Part shown: piece by piece, positions 8,780-17,550 of the stretch
How positions within the stretch are numbered: the first letter of the stretch is position 1
Layout of the letters: each line of letters starts with the position of its first letter
NCBI RefSeq assembly: GCF_018138145.1
Contig: NZ_CP073104.1
Location: 5,726,001 to 5,790,000 of the forward strand
From: Pseudomonas sp. SCA2728.1_7
Lineage (GTDB): Bacteria > Pseudomonadota > Gammaproteobacteria > Pseudomonadales > Pseudomonadaceae
Direction: 5' to 3'
DNA: 64,000 nucleotides
Program-made: the position numbers and the translations under genes
The notes under the pieces: model-generated
Database searches by the model: none
What the model saw: the letters and a program-made list of their open reading frames with translations, nothing else
What the model was told of the DNA's origin: nothing

Positions 8780-9658
8780 GTGATCAATGCAGCGACGCAC
8801 TATCAACTCGACTACCCCGATCTGGCCCTGATTCTGGCCTTGGTGCGTGGCGGCTCTCTGGCCCGCGCTTCGCAGCTGTTGAAGGTCGACGTATCGACGG
8901 TGTTTCGCGCCGTGCGCCGTCTCGAAGCCGCACTCGGTCAGCAACTGTTCGAAAAAAGCCGTGCCGGCTATTTACCGACAACTCTCTCGCAAACACTGGC
9001 CGAGCAAGCCGAACGCGCCGAGCAAGCACTAGAGGCCGCGCGCATTGGCGTGGAGCAGGGCGGCGAAGTCGTCAGCGGCACGGTGCGTCTGACCTGTACC
9101 GATTCGGTGCTGCAGAGTTTGCTGCTGCCAGCACTGGCGCAGTTCATGCCCAATTACCCGGCACTGACCATTGAGCTCAGCACCTCCAACGATTTCGCCA
9201 ACCTCAGCCGCCGCGATGCCGACATCGCCCTGCGCCTGACGCGGACACCGCCCGAGCATCTGGTCGGACGCCAACTGGCGAAGATTTCCTATCGGGTCTG
9301 CGCCAGTGCGCGGTATCTGCAAAATGTCGATGCTTCGGATCTGACGACGTTGACCTGGATCGCCCCGGACGACTTTCTCCCCGATCATCCGACGATTGCC
9401 TGGCGTCGCCAACACCTGCCCGGCGTGACACCGGGCTATCGCTGCAACAGCATGTTGTCGGTGACAGAGCTGGTTCGCGCGGGCCTCGGCGTGGCGGCGT
9501 TACCGGACTTTCTGATCACCGAGGGTATGCAGGCGTTGAGCGAGCCGCTGCACGGTTACGACACCGCGCTGTGGCTGCTGACTCGCCCGGATTGCCGCGC
9601 CTTGCGCTCGGTGGTGACGCTGTTCGATGAGTTGGGGCGGGCGCTGCGGTTGCCGTGA
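8780..9658 (+). CDS. LysR-family transcriptional regulator
   Basis: A 292-residue LysR regulator. The N-terminal winged helix-turn-helix is at about residues 10-65 (LILALVRGGSLARASQLLKV then VFRAVRRLEAALGQQLFEK), followed by a substrate-binding-like effector domain (GTVRLTCTDSVLQSLLLPAL). No ATG fits; GTG at 8780 (VINAATHYQLD) is the most plausible start, though its ribosome binding site is poor. It is divergent from the amidotransferase/ABM pair, the usual arrangement for a LysR gene and its target. Its stop codon directly abuts the stop of the convergent DUF1003 gene (TGATCA). Confidence 0.87.
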   Translation: MINAATHYQLDYPDLALILALVRGGSLARASQLLKVDVSTVFRAVRRLEAALGQQLFEKSRAGYLPTTLSQTLAEQAERAEQALEAARIGVEQGGEVVSGTVRLTCTDSVLQSLLLPALAQFMPNYPALTIELSTSNDFANLSRRDADIALRLTRTPPEHLVGRQLAKISYRVCASARYLQNVDASDLTTLTWIAPDDFLPDHPTIAWRRQHLPGVTPGYRCNSMLSVTELVRAGLGVAALPDFLITEGMQALSEPLHGYDTALWLLTRPDCRALRSVVTLFDELGRALRLP

Positions 9659-10192
9659 TCAGCGCTGCGGGTTCTGGCGCATGTGATCGTGCAACTCGCT
9701 GGTCAGGCTGGCGATGCGTTCGGTGAGGTTTTTGGTCATCTCGGTCAGGCGGGTGTTCTGCTCCAGCAGCTCAAGCAGCTGCGCGGTGTTTTTCGCGGCT
9801 TGGGCCTGACGCTCGGTATTGGCCTGCGCCAGCGCTTCACGGTGTTGCGCATCGGCATCGGCTTGCGCCTTGTCGCGGGCGGCCTGACGGGTTTGTGCGA
9901 GCAGAATCAGCGGCGCGGCGTAGGCCGATTGCAGGCTGAAAGCGAGGTTTAACAGGATGAACGGGTAAACGTCGAAGGTGGTCACGCCAAACGCGTTGAG
10001 GCAGACCCACAACAGCACAATCAGGGTTTGCGCGCCGAGAAACATCGGCGTGCCGAAGAACCGCGCAAACGCCTCGGCGCGCAGGGCGAACTTGTCATTG
10101 CCGAAGGTGGTGCTGAGGTGCGCATGGCGGCGGTGGAAGCGCAGGTGATCGACGGGAGCTGATTCCGGTGTTGCGGGTTTTTCAGTGGTCAT
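9659..10192 (-). CDS. DUF1003 membrane protein
   Basis: A 177-residue inner-membrane protein of the DUF1003 family. After a soluble N-terminus it has two hydrophobic segments: about residues 48-70 (FLGAQTLIVLLWVCLNAFG) and 76-100 (YPFILLNLAFSLQSAYAAPL). A C-terminal coiled coil follows (ELLEQNTRLTEMTKNLTERI). Function is unknown; the family sometimes neighbours ion transporters, but not here. The ATG at 10192 opens the conserved reading frame. The gene has no space from the convergent LysR gene, so transcripts must overlap. Confidence 0.85.
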   Translation of the reverse strand: MTTEKPATPESAPVDHLRFHRRHAHLSTTFGNDKFALRAEAFARFFGTPMFLGAQTLIVLLWVCLNAFGVTTFDVYPFILLNLAFSLQSAYAAPLILLAQTRQAARDKAQADADAQHREALAQANTERQAQAAKNTAQLLELLEQNTRLTEMTKNLTERIASLTSELHDHMRQNPQR

Positions 10193-10253
10193 GATGCACT
10201 CGGCAGGGCGTGGGACGTGTAGTCACTATAGCCCTGCGCTGTGGCGACCGGCC

Positions 10254-10348
10254 CTTCGCGAGCAAGCTCGCGCCCACAGGATCAGCGGTCGGAATACAAA
10301 ACCTGTGGTCAACTCAATCTCTGTGGGAGCGAGCTTGCTCGCGAAGGC
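10254..10348. repeat. REP inverted pair (cgagcttgctcgc variant)
   Basis: Inverted REP units at 10254-10280 and 10320-10348 in the gap between the DUF1003 promoter and the 3' end of the bdlA-like gene. The core reads gcgagcttgctcgcgaagg, a variant of the other copies. Confidence 0.88.
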
Positions 10349-10369
10349 AACGACGCGGTCTACCTGCCT

Positions 10370-11689
10370 TTAACCCGGGGCCCGCTCATTGGCAAACATG
10401 CTCACCGCATCCACCGCCTCACTGGCGCCATCACGAATCTGCAAGATCACCGTGCCCGCCTGATTCGCCAACTCGACCCCTTCAGCCGCGCGCCCCCGGG
10501 TGCCTTCCATGCTCTTGATGGCCTGGCGGGTCTCGTTCTGGATCAGCCCGATCATGCTGGAAATTTCCGCCGTCGAGCCGCTGGTACGTGCCGCCAGTTG
10601 TCGCACTTCATCAGCGACCACAGCAAATCCGCGCCCCTGTTCACCGGCGCGTGCAGCTTCAATAGCAGCATTGAGCGCCAGCAGGTTGGTCTGGTCGGCA
10701 ATCGCGCGGATGGTGTTGACGATGGCGGTGATCTGCTCGGAGCGTTCACCCAGTTGTGCAATCAGCGTTGAAGATTCGGCAATGTCCTCGGCGATTTCGC
10801 GCATTTCGCTGGCGGCTTGCTGGATCACTTGCGTACCTTGTTCGGCGACTTTTCGCGTCGCCACCGAGATGTGATACGCCGCGCTGGCACTGCGTGCGTC
10901 CTGTTCGTGTTGCTCGACTCGGGCGGTCACGTCGGAGGCGAATTTCACCACTTTGCACAAGCGCCCGGCAGCGTCGTAAACCGGGTTGTAGTTGGCTTCG
11001 AGCCACACCGTTTGCCCGCGTTTATCGACGCGTTCGAACTGACCCTGGAAAAGCTCGCCCTGGTTCAAACGCCGCCAGAAATCCTCATACGCGCTGCTAT
11101 TGACCAATGCCGGCGTGCAGAACAAACGGTGATGTTTACCTTTCAGCTCGGCGAGGGTGTAACCCATGCGCGTCAGAAAATTCTGATTGGCCGTGAGAAT
11201 ACTGCCGTCGAGGTTGAATTCGATGACCGCCATTGCCCGGTCAATCGCTTGCAACTTGGCATTGGCCTCACTTTCCTGCTGCACCTTCGCGGTCACGTCC
11301 ATGGCGTACTTGACCACTTTGACCACCCGTCCCGAGGCATCCTTGATCGGGTTGTAACTGGCTTCCAGCCAGATCGGCTGGCCCTTGCCGTCGACCCGTT
11401 CAAATGTCCCGGACTGAAACTGGCCGTTTTTCAGGCGTGACCACAAATCAGTGTACTGAGCACTACGGCCGAACTCTGGCGTGCAAAAGCGCCGATGCGC
11501 TTGGCCGATCGCTTGTTCGGCGGTGTAACCCATGGTCTTGAGAAAGTTGTCATTGGCACGCAGCACCACGCCATCGAGGTCGAACTCGATCACCGCCATC
11601 GAGCGATTGATCGCATCGAGCAGGCCGGCTTGTTCGGTGAGGGTGCGCTGAAGGTCATCGACGACGGCTTTGTGGCGATTGAAGAACAT
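10370..11689 (-). CDS. bdlA: PAS-PAS-MCP soluble chemoreceptor, BdlA-like
   Basis: Cytoplasmic chemoreceptor of 439 residues with no membrane segment. Two near-duplicate PAS domains (about residues 22-125 and 145-245) share the motifs RFCTPEF / LFCTPALVN and ERVD.G.G.P.WLEA.YNP. A shortened methyl-accepting signalling domain follows, with tip [20 protein letters not shown] near residue 335 and [18 protein letters not shown]. This is the layout of P. aeruginosa BdlA, which mediates biofilm dispersal in response to nutrients and c-di-GMP; the transfer of function is inference. A GGDEF remnant lies just upstream. The upstream region holds an inverted repeat of TTATACAAAA. Confidence 0.85.
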   Translation of the reverse strand: MFFNRHKAVVDDLQRTLTEQAGLLDAINRSMAVIEFDLDGVVLRANDNFLKTMGYTAEQAIGQAHRRFCTPEFGRSAQYTDLWSRLKNGQFQSGTFERVDGKGQPIWLEASYNPIKDASGRVVKVVKYAMDVTAKVQQESEANAKLQAIDRAMAVIEFNLDGSILTANQNFLTRMGYTLAELKGKHHRLFCTPALVNSSAYEDFWRRLNQGELFQGQFERVDKRGQTVWLEANYNPVYDAAGRLCKVVKFASDVTARVEQHEQDARSASAAYHISVATRKVAEQGTQVIQQAASEMREIAEDIAESSTLIAQLGERSEQITAIVNTIRAIADQTNLLALNAAIEAARAGEQGRGFAVVADEVRQLAARTSGSTAEISSMIGLIQNETRQAIKSMEGTRGRAAEGVELANQAGTVILQIRDGASEAVDAVSMFANERAPG

Positions 11690-11820
11690 GCTCGCAGTAC
11701 TCTGGAAGAAGGGGAAGATCGAGGATTCAGTCCCTATTTCCGCGCTGGCAGACCGAATGCGCGGACGGCATTCGGCGGTGACTGCTCAATGCCAGCATTC
11801 CTTAACTGGCAGATGGCTAC

Positions 11821-11876
11821 TTATACAAAACTTCATAAAGTTGTACAAGAAAGTAATTATTTGTAATTTTGTATAA
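11821..11876. promoter_or_regulatory. AT-rich repeat array upstream of bdlA-like gene
   Basis: TTATACAAAA (11821-11830) and its exact inverse TTTTGTATAA (11867-11876) flank a related TTGTACAAGA (11841-11850). The block lies in the 190-base gap upstream of the minus-strand bdlA-like gene and is far more AT-rich than its surroundings. It may be a regulator-binding region or promoter UP element. Confidence 0.5.
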
Positions 11877-11880
11877 CTTT

Positions 11881-12129
11881 TTAGGCGCTGACGTTGTCCG
11901 CCACGGCACGGCTCAAGGCAGTGCTGATGGTGTTGCGGCCCTTATGTTTGGCGGTGTACAGCGCTTTGTCGGCATCGTCCAGCCAGTCGAGGGCATCCTT
12001 GTACAAGGGTTGATACCGCGCCAGACCGATACTCAGACCCACTCGCAAGTCTGGCACCTGCGGATGACAACATGAATTCAATGCTTCACCCATCGCTCCA
12101 TCAAGCCTCCATGCCTCGTACAGCGGCAA
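11881..12129 (-). pseudogene. Remnant of a GGDEF (diguanylate cyclase) domain
   Basis: The last ~58 codons read as the C-terminal third of a GGDEF domain: VGLSIGLARYQP, then ALDWLDDADKALYTAKHKGR and NTI. This is the standard end of a diguanylate cyclase. Everything before it is lost: no GG(D/E)EF active-site loop exists upstream, and the preceding ~24 codons do not resemble the family. The TetR gene ends 33 bases before the open frame begins. I read this as a 5'-deleted relic, not a working gene. Its closeness to bdlA suggests that a full cyclase gene once preceded it. Confidence 0.75.
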
Positions 12130-12162
12130 CTGGCAGGGAGCGGGTTACAGGTGGAGGGCGAT

Positions 12163-12771
12163 TTAGAGTTGATAGCAGGCCAGAAACATCTCCAGCGCCG
12201 ATTCGGCGACGGTGTTCTGCGTGTCGACATCAAGAGCGGCGCGGCCCATCGACATCTGTGGCCAGAAGCCAAAGGTCTTGAGCAAACCTTGTACTTGATG
12301 GGCGGCGAATTCCGGGTCGACCGGTTTCAATCGGCCGTCGGCCTGCGCGGCGCGAATCCATACGGTCAGGCCTTCCTCGCGCTCGCCCATGCGCTCGATC
12401 ATGTTCTGCGCGCGCTCCGGCGAGTGAATAGTGGCGGCAATTGCCACCCGGGCCAGGGTCAGGAAATTCTCGTCGGCCATCAACTGCACCTTGGCCTGGA
12501 GCATCTGCCGTAATTGCTCGCGCAACGGCTGATCACGGTTATACACGACCGATTGTTCTGCGCTGATTCGTGCCCACAACTGGTTGAGAATTTCGGCGAA
12601 CAACTCTTCTTTACTGGGGAAATGGTTGTACACCGTGCGCTTCGACACACCGGCCGTGGCCGCGATTTTGTCCATGCTGGTGATCTCGAAACCGTGGGCA
12701 CGGAATTCGGCAATCGCCGCCTGAATAATGGCTTCGCGTTTACGGTCGGTGAGGCGCTGTGGAGCTGTCAT
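12163..12771 (-). CDS. TetR-family repressor
   Basis: A 202-residue TetR/AcrR regulator. The N-terminal DNA-binding domain (about residues 8-55) reads REAIIQAAIAEFRAHGFEIT, SMDKIAATAGVSKRTVYNHF then PSKEELF; the rest is an all-helical ligand and dimer domain. The ATG at 12771 (MTAPQRLTDRKRE) gives the normal N-terminus. It is divergent from the metallo-hydrolase gene. The gap carries two similar 16-base operator-like elements, the nearer one 31 bases from this start codon, so the protein probably represses itself and the hydrolase. Ligand unknown. Confidence 0.9.
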   Translation of the reverse strand: MTAPQRLTDRKREAIIQAAIAEFRAHGFEITSMDKIAATAGVSKRTVYNHFPSKEELFAEILNQLWARISAEQSVVYNRDQPLREQLRQMLQAKVQLMADENFLTLARVAIAATIHSPERAQNMIERMGEREEGLTVWIRAAQADGRLKPVDPEFAAHQVQGLLKTFGFWPQMSMGRAALDVDTQNTVAESALEMFLACYQL

Positions 12772-12801
12772 AAGTACGCTTCGGCAGAGAAAAGATGAAA
12801 T

Positions 12802-12864
12802 TACACTTGGCAGTTTACTTGTCATCCGCTTTGATGCAACCTAGAAACTACACCGAGCAGTGTA
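12802..12864. promoter_or_regulatory. Paired operator-like elements between TetR and MBL genes
   Basis: TACACTTGGCAGTTTA (12802-12817) and TACACCGAGCAGTGTA (12849-12864) match at 12 of 16 positions and are 47 bases apart. The second has perfect 5-base inverted ends (TACAC/GTGTA); the first has one mismatch. The element size and position suit TetR binding to both divergent promoters. Confidence 0.65.
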
Positions 12865-12985
12865 ATGTTGCGTTAATCCTCGCAACCTAAAAAACAGCAG
12901 TTCGGCCTATGCGTGCAGCTTTGGCCATCTATCGTCCACCGTGGAAAAACCGCGAATTGTGCGGTTTTTCTGGAGTCATTCAGTC

Positions 12986-14041
12986 ATGGCCAATCCAATT
13001 TCGCTCCCGGATAACACATCCACGCCTGAAGCCTCGCGGCAGCATCAGGGGCTGTTTCGCAACCACGCACCCGTGCAACGCGAAGGCCTGCGCAAAATGC
13101 TGCGGATCATGTGGAACATGATTTTCCACAAACCGCGCAATACCCGACCCGCAGCGCCGATCCCAGTGCAGGCGTTGACTCGAGAAGAGCTGCTGGCAGC
13201 GCCCAACCACAGCGTCTATCGCCTCGGTCACTCGACCTTGCTGCTGAAACTGCGTGACAAATTCTTCATCACCGACCCGGTCTTCGCCGAGCGCGCCTCG
13301 CCAGTGCAGTGGGCCGGGCCGAAACGCTTCCACCAGCCGCCGATCAGCATCGATCAATTACCACCGATCGAAGCGGTGATCCTGTCGCACAACCATTACG
13401 ACCACCTCGATTACCAGGCCGTGCTCAGACTGGCCGCCAAAACCAACCTGTTTCTGACCCCGCTGGGTGTCGGCGACACCTTGATCAAATGGGGCATCGA
13501 CGCCAGCAAAGTCCGCCAGTACGACTGGTGGCAGGGCGCAGAGATTGCCGGCATCCGTTTCGTCGCCACACCGTCCCAGCACTTTTCCGGCCGTGGCCTG
13601 TTCGATGGCAACAGCTCCCTGTGGGCGTCCTGGGTGATGATCGACGGCGACACGCGGATCTTCTTCAGTGGCGACAGCGGCTACTTTGACGGCTTCAAAC
13701 GCATCGGCGAACATTACGGCCCGTTCGACCTGACCCTGATGGAAACCGGCGCCTACAACGTCGAATGGCCGCACGTACACATGCAGCCCGAAGAAACCCT
13801 GCAAGCGCACATCGACCTCAAGGGCCGTTGGCTCTTCCCGATCCACAACGGCACCTTCGACCTAGCGATGCACGCCTGGCACGAACCGTTCGACCGGATC
13901 CTGGCACTGGCGTGGGAACGCAGTATTTCCATTACCACGCCGCAGATGGGCGAGGCGTTTAACATCGCTCAACCGCAACGCGGGGAGGCGTGGTGGTTGG
14001 CGGTTGAAGGGGAGAGTGAGGGCGTTGTGCAGAACGCCTGA
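12986..14041 (+). CDS. Metallo-beta-lactamase-fold hydrolase (NAPE-PLD/UlaG-like)
   Basis: A 351-residue soluble metal hydrolase. The metal-binding signature HNHYDHLD is at about residue 132, with further ligands in TPSQHFSGRG, the SGDSGYFDGF loop and FPIHNGTFDLA. The arrangement YRLGHSTLLLKL...ITDPVFAERASP...W.GPKRFHQPP is typical of the bacterial group related to N-acyl-phosphatidylethanolamine phospholipase D. A phosphodiesterase or lactonase role is plausible but the substrate cannot be read. The start at 12986 follows TGGAGTCATTCAGTC. Expression is probably governed by the divergent TetR gene through the paired operators. Confidence 0.88.
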   Translation: MANPISLPDNTSTPEASRQHQGLFRNHAPVQREGLRKMLRIMWNMIFHKPRNTRPAAPIPVQALTREELLAAPNHSVYRLGHSTLLLKLRDKFFITDPVFAERASPVQWAGPKRFHQPPISIDQLPPIEAVILSHNHYDHLDYQAVLRLAAKTNLFLTPLGVGDTLIKWGIDASKVRQYDWWQGAEIAGIRFVATPSQHFSGRGLFDGNSSLWASWVMIDGDTRIFFSGDSGYFDGFKRIGEHYGPFDLTLMETGAYNVEWPHVHMQPEETLQAHIDLKGRWLFPIHNGTFDLAMHAWHEPFDRILALAWERSISITTPQMGEAFNIAQPQRGEAWWLAVEGESEGVVQNA

Positions 14042-14079
14042 TCAGATGAAGACGGTTCGCCCCTAAGGGGGCGATTGGC

Positions 14080-14397
14080 TTACTCAGCCATCGCAAAATC
14101 CCCACGTCCCACCGCTTCCGACGAAACGCTCTGAAAACTCGCACTACGCCCCGGCGCAAACCCCGGAAAGAACACCAGCCCCTGCGCCTCGAACCGGTAA
14201 GCCAACGCCAGTCGCGCCGCATCCGCGACATCCTGCTGCGCTTCAAAGCGTTGAATGTCCTCAACCGAAACCTCAGCCTCCCGCGAGAGCTGTTCCGCGC
14301 TCCAGCCCAGCATCGCTCGGGCCTGGATGCAGTGCGTCGGGGTGAACTGGAAAAGGGCAATGCGTTCGAGGATGTGGTTCATCGCAAGAGAGGCCAT
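14080..14397 (-). CDS. Small XRE-type helix-turn-helix regulator
   Basis: A 105-residue protein with a central XRE helix-turn-helix: QARAMLGWSAEQLSREAEVS then VEDIQRFEA (about residues 24-55). It is followed by a short C-terminal domain with GLVFFPGFAPGRSASF. The Gly-Trp-Ser start of the HTH and the -FFPG- tail are common in small DNA-binding proteins of proteobacteria. The ATG at 14397 follows GGAG; ATG at 14382 is possible. A palindrome of the TGTAC/GTACA form lies 35 bases upstream and may be its own operator. It is convergent with the hydrolase gene. Confidence 0.82.
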   Translation of the reverse strand: MASLAMNHILERIALFQFTPTHCIQARAMLGWSAEQLSREAEVSVEDIQRFEAQQDVADAARLALAYRFEAQGLVFFPGFAPGRSASFQSVSSEAVGRGDFAMAE

Positions 14398-14431
14398 GGT
14401 GTGCTCCGGGCTCAAGAGTGCTGATTGAAAA

Positions 14432-14450
14432 TGTACTGTGTTTTTGTACA
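14432..14450. promoter_or_regulatory. Palindromic operator candidate upstream of XRE gene
   Basis: TGTAC and GTACA are inverted around a 9-base centre (tgtgttttt) just upstream of the small XRE gene. The location and the 19-base size suit autoregulation by a dimeric HTH protein. Confidence 0.5.
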
Positions 14451-14490
14451 GTTGTTTTCGGCCGGGATCAAACGCATTTTTTGATTTGCG

Positions 14491-15258
14491 CTAATTCGCC
14501 GCCTCCAACCAGACGGACGGTGCCTGCCCGAGGATCCGCCGGAACATCGTCGAGAACGCTGCCGGGCTTTCATAACCGAAGTCCAGCGCGATGCGCGTCA
14601 CCGCTTCACCTGAGGCCAAACGTGCCAGCGCCAGGACCACGCAAGCCTGCTGCCGCCATTGCCTGAAGCTCAGCCCGGTTTGTTGGCGAAACAGTCTGTT
14701 GAAGGTACGCAAGCTTATGTGTAATTGGTCAGCCCACTGCTGTGGTGATTGGTGGGCGTACGGCTGATGCAGAAAGGTCTGACACAGAGACAGGAGCTTT
14801 CCGTCAGTCGGCAGCGGAATGTGCAGCGGCAGCGGCGCACTGCGCGTCAGTTCATGCAGCAACAGATCAATCAACACACCATCGCGCCCGCCGAGGTCAT
14901 AGGTCAGCGGTACCTCCACCGCCTCCATCAGCAAATGCCGCATCAACGGCGACACACTGATTACCTGACAGCGCTCCCCCAGATCCACCGCCCCCGGCTC
15001 GATGTACAAGCTGCGGGTGCTGACCCCAAGCATCAACACCTCATGCGCCACCCCCGGCGGAATCCATACCGCGCGCTGCGGCGGCACCACCCAATTGCCG
15101 TCATGGGTGCTGACTTGCATCACCCCCGTCGCGCCGTACAACAACTGCGCCCGCCGATGCGTGTGAAGGGGCAGCAAGTGACCGTGGGAATAATCCGTAC
15201 CGATCGCCACCACCGCGCGCGGCGTGTCATCCAGCAGATTGATCGAAACATTGCGCAT
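14491..15258 (-). CDS. AraC-family transcriptional regulator with cupin sensor
   Basis: A 255-residue AraC regulator. Residues about 25-95 form a cupin-like domain (HLLPLHTHRRAQLLYGATGV, then WIPPGVAHEV). Residues about 155-255 carry two helix-turn-helices (QWADQLHISLRTFNRLFRQQ and ALDFGYESPAAFSTMFRRIL). The ATG at 15258 (MRNVSINLLDD) is preferred to the one at 15294 but the ribosome binding site is weak. It is divergent from the TSUP permease 112 bases away, which makes that permease its likely target; cupin-AraC regulators are often next to the exporter they control. Confidence 0.87.
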   Translation of the reverse strand: MRNVSINLLDDTPRAVVAIGTDYSHGHLLPLHTHRRAQLLYGATGVMQVSTHDGNWVVPPQRAVWIPPGVAHEVLMLGVSTRSLYIEPGAVDLGERCQVISVSPLMRHLLMEAVEVPLTYDLGGRDGVLIDLLLHELTRSAPLPLHIPLPTDGKLLSLCQTFLHQPYAHQSPQQWADQLHISLRTFNRLFRQQTGLSFRQWRQQACVVLALARLASGEAVTRIALDFGYESPAAFSTMFRRILGQAPSVWLEAAN

Positions 15259-15370
15259 CAGGCGTTTCCCGGTGATTGGCGTAAACGCAAACATTATTGG
15301 CTGACTTGCTGAAGCAGGCCAAGCGATGCCGCTCTATCGTCGACCGCTCTCCCACCACGGACGCCTAGAC

Positions 15371-16186
15371 ATGTTCTATTTACTGCTGACCCTCTTCGGC
15401 TGCCTGACCGGCATTACCGCCGTGCTGTTCGGCTTCGGCGGCGGCTTCGTCGTGGTGCCGCTGCTGTATCGCATGCTCACCGCCAGCCACGGCGCCGCCG
15501 ACCCGATCGGCCAATCGGCAATGCACATTGCCGTCGCCACCTCGACCTGCGTGATGATCGTCAACGCCCTGATCGCCACCGACAAACACCGCCGCGCCGG
15601 CAATCTCATTCGTCATTACCTGTGGCCGTTGGGAGGGTTCATCGGGTTGGGTGCAATCGTGGGGGCAATGGCGGCTGTGTGGGTCAGCGGCGAAGTGATT
15701 CGCTACGCATTCATCGGCTACCTCGGCGTGACCATCGTCGACTGCCTGCTGCGACGCGGCTTTCTCACTCAGAACCCAGACGTCATCCCACGTCGACTTG
15801 GCGCTACGGAAACTTCCGCAGGTGGTGTAGGCATCGGCGCCATCGCGACGTTTCTCGGTGTAGGCGGCAGCGTCATGACCGTGCCGCTGTTACGCCGCTG
15901 TGGATTGAGCATGTCGCAAGCGACGTCCATGGCCAATCCGTTGAGTGTGCCGGTGGCAGTGGCGGGGACGCTGACGTACATGGCATTGGCCGGGTTCAGT
16001 CAGGCTGAATTGGGCGCGTGGTTTGTCGGGTATGTGGATTTGCTGGCGTTTGCGATGCTGACGGTGGGGGCGCTCATCGGGATTCGATTGGCCGCGCCAT
16101 GGATTGGACGAATCCCGGATCGGGTGCATGCGCGTGTGTACATCGGGCTGTTGCTGATGGTGATGATCAGCATGTGCTTGAGTTGA
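15371..16186 (+). CDS. TSUP (TauE/SafE) family membrane permease
   Basis: A 271-residue inner-membrane permease with about eight hydrophobic segments and the duplicated TSUP motifs: GFGGGFVVVPLLY (residues about 22-34) and FLGVGGSVMTVPLLRRCG (about 173-190), each followed by an A-T-S helix. The family moves sulfite, sulfoacetate, organosulfur compounds or other anions; the substrate here is unknown. The start is the ATG at 15371; the ATG at 15326 would put a hydrophilic, basic leader before the first membrane helix. It is divergent from the AraC regulator. Confidence 0.87.
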   Translation: MFYLLLTLFGCLTGITAVLFGFGGGFVVVPLLYRMLTASHGAADPIGQSAMHIAVATSTCVMIVNALIATDKHRRAGNLIRHYLWPLGGFIGLGAIVGAMAAVWVSGEVIRYAFIGYLGVTIVDCLLRRGFLTQNPDVIPRRLGATETSAGGVGIGAIATFLGVGGSVMTVPLLRRCGLSMSQATSMANPLSVPVAVAGTLTYMALAGFSQAELGAWFVGYVDLLAFAMLTVGALIGIRLAAPWIGRIPDRVHARVYIGLLLMVMISMCLS

Positions 16187-16276
16187 AAGCGACAGCGCTC
16201 GATTCCCTCGCGCAACCTCGACATAATCCGCAGCTTCTTTTGGCGGGCAGTTGCTCGTTTATTCAAGGATGAAGTG

Positions 16277-17425
16277 ATGTTCCGAGGATTGTTACGCCTT
16301 TTCGCTGTTCTTTTTCTGACGGGCTTGTTTGTCTCGACTGCAACGTGGGCCGACAACGGCGCGCAGGTGTACACCGGCACCTTGGGTAAAGCGGCCATCG
16401 TCCTCGAAATAAACACTCGCACTGGAGACGGTCGTTACTTCTATAAGAAGTATCGCAAGGATCTGCCACTCGACGGTGCCCTGGACGGGGAAACACTGAT
16501 GCTGGAAGAAGGTTCGCGGATGGAAGACTCGCGCCCGACCCTTCGTCTGCAGCCGACAACTCATGGTTGGTATGGCGAGTGGACGAGTACCGCTGGGAAA
16601 ATCCTGAAGGTCGAGTTAGAACCAGCCGTCATCCCCGATGTACCCGACGATGCCTTGCCCTTTTTCACCATCCTTCACGACAAGTATCCTTACGAATATC
16701 TGCGACTGCAGGGCGTCACCCTCAAAAAAGGCAAGACCGACACCTTCATGGGCTACACGCTGCAGTGGTGGACTGAGCCGAAGACAGGCACTTCTCTGTT
16801 TGAAGTGTTGACCGGTTACTCCCTCGAAGAGCGTCGACTTATTAACCAACAATTGATGGCGCGTTTGTGGGGCGAAGTGTTGTCGTCTTATGGCTGTTCT
16901 GGAAGTTATGCGCAGTGGAGCCAGCCACTGTGGATGTCGCCCACAGTGATGAGTGTGCGGAATTCATCGGACTATTACTGTGGCGGTGCCTATCCGGATC
17001 AAAGCCACGACGCGCTCAACATCGATACCAAGACAGGCAAGCTTCTGACCCTTGATGATGTTTTGTGGGTGGGGCAGGGCAAGCCGTTGCACTACGAGGA
17101 ATATGAAGATTTCGCCGCGGGCTCACCCGGCTCTTCGACAGCGTGGTCGAACTACCGCAACACTGAACTGGCACCTTGGTTGGTCGCACAGTTGCTGAAA
17201 CTCTACCCAAACGAAATGACCGTCACCCTTGAGGGTGAAAACGATTGCGGCTACGACGAGGATTATCCCTGGCATTATCCGGGTTGGTACTTCACGGAAC
17301 AGGGCATCAAGCTCGAGCCATCATTTGCCCACGTCGCGGCGGTCTGCGGATTCGTGGACTGGAGCGTTCTGCCGTACACAATCGTCAAACAACATCCGGG
17401 CGGGGTTGCACTTCAACTGCCTTGA
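16277..17425 (+). CDS. Exported protein of twin pair, copy A (DUF3298/RsiV-like C-terminus)
   Basis: A 382-residue secreted protein with a signal peptide (residues 1-25, ending TATWA|DN). The N-terminal region begins VYTGTLGKAAIVLEI. The C-terminal half has the order YYCGGAYPD, LNIDTKTGKLLTLDDVL, WYFTEQGIKLEP, LPYTIVKQHPGG, which resembles the domain at the end of RsiV and DUF3298 proteins; that likeness is from memory and needs a profile search. Several Cys (CGFVDWS, YGCSG) suggest disulfides in the periplasm. AAGGA precedes the ATG at 16277. The next gene encodes a close paralogue. Confidence 0.75.
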   Translation: MFRGLLRLFAVLFLTGLFVSTATWADNGAQVYTGTLGKAAIVLEINTRTGDGRYFYKKYRKDLPLDGALDGETLMLEEGSRMEDSRPTLRLQPTTHGWYGEWTSTAGKILKVELEPAVIPDVPDDALPFFTILHDKYPYEYLRLQGVTLKKGKTDTFMGYTLQWWTEPKTGTSLFEVLTGYSLEERRLINQQLMARLWGEVLSSYGCSGSYAQWSQPLWMSPTVMSVRNSSDYYCGGAYPDQSHDALNIDTKTGKLLTLDDVLWVGQGKPLHYEEYEDFAAGSPGSSTAWSNYRNTELAPWLVAQLLKLYPNEMTVTLEGENDCGYDEDYPWHYPGWYFTEQGIKLEPSFAHVAAVCGFVDWSVLPYTIVKQHPGGVALQLP

Positions 17426-17550
17426 GGTGGCGTTATCTTTCAAGCGCAGACTCTCGATTACCAGGCGTAACCCCGCCATAATCGCCGCGAATTTATCCGC
17501 GCCGGCCCTCCAATGCCGGCGCGGCCTCCGCCTCTTTCAAGGAACGATCA

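Noticed and set aside
14057..14074. TCGCCCCTAAGGGGGCGA as a terminator between the hydrolase and XRE genes
   Set aside because: The stem is good but there is no T-run on either strand, so only a weak case can be made.
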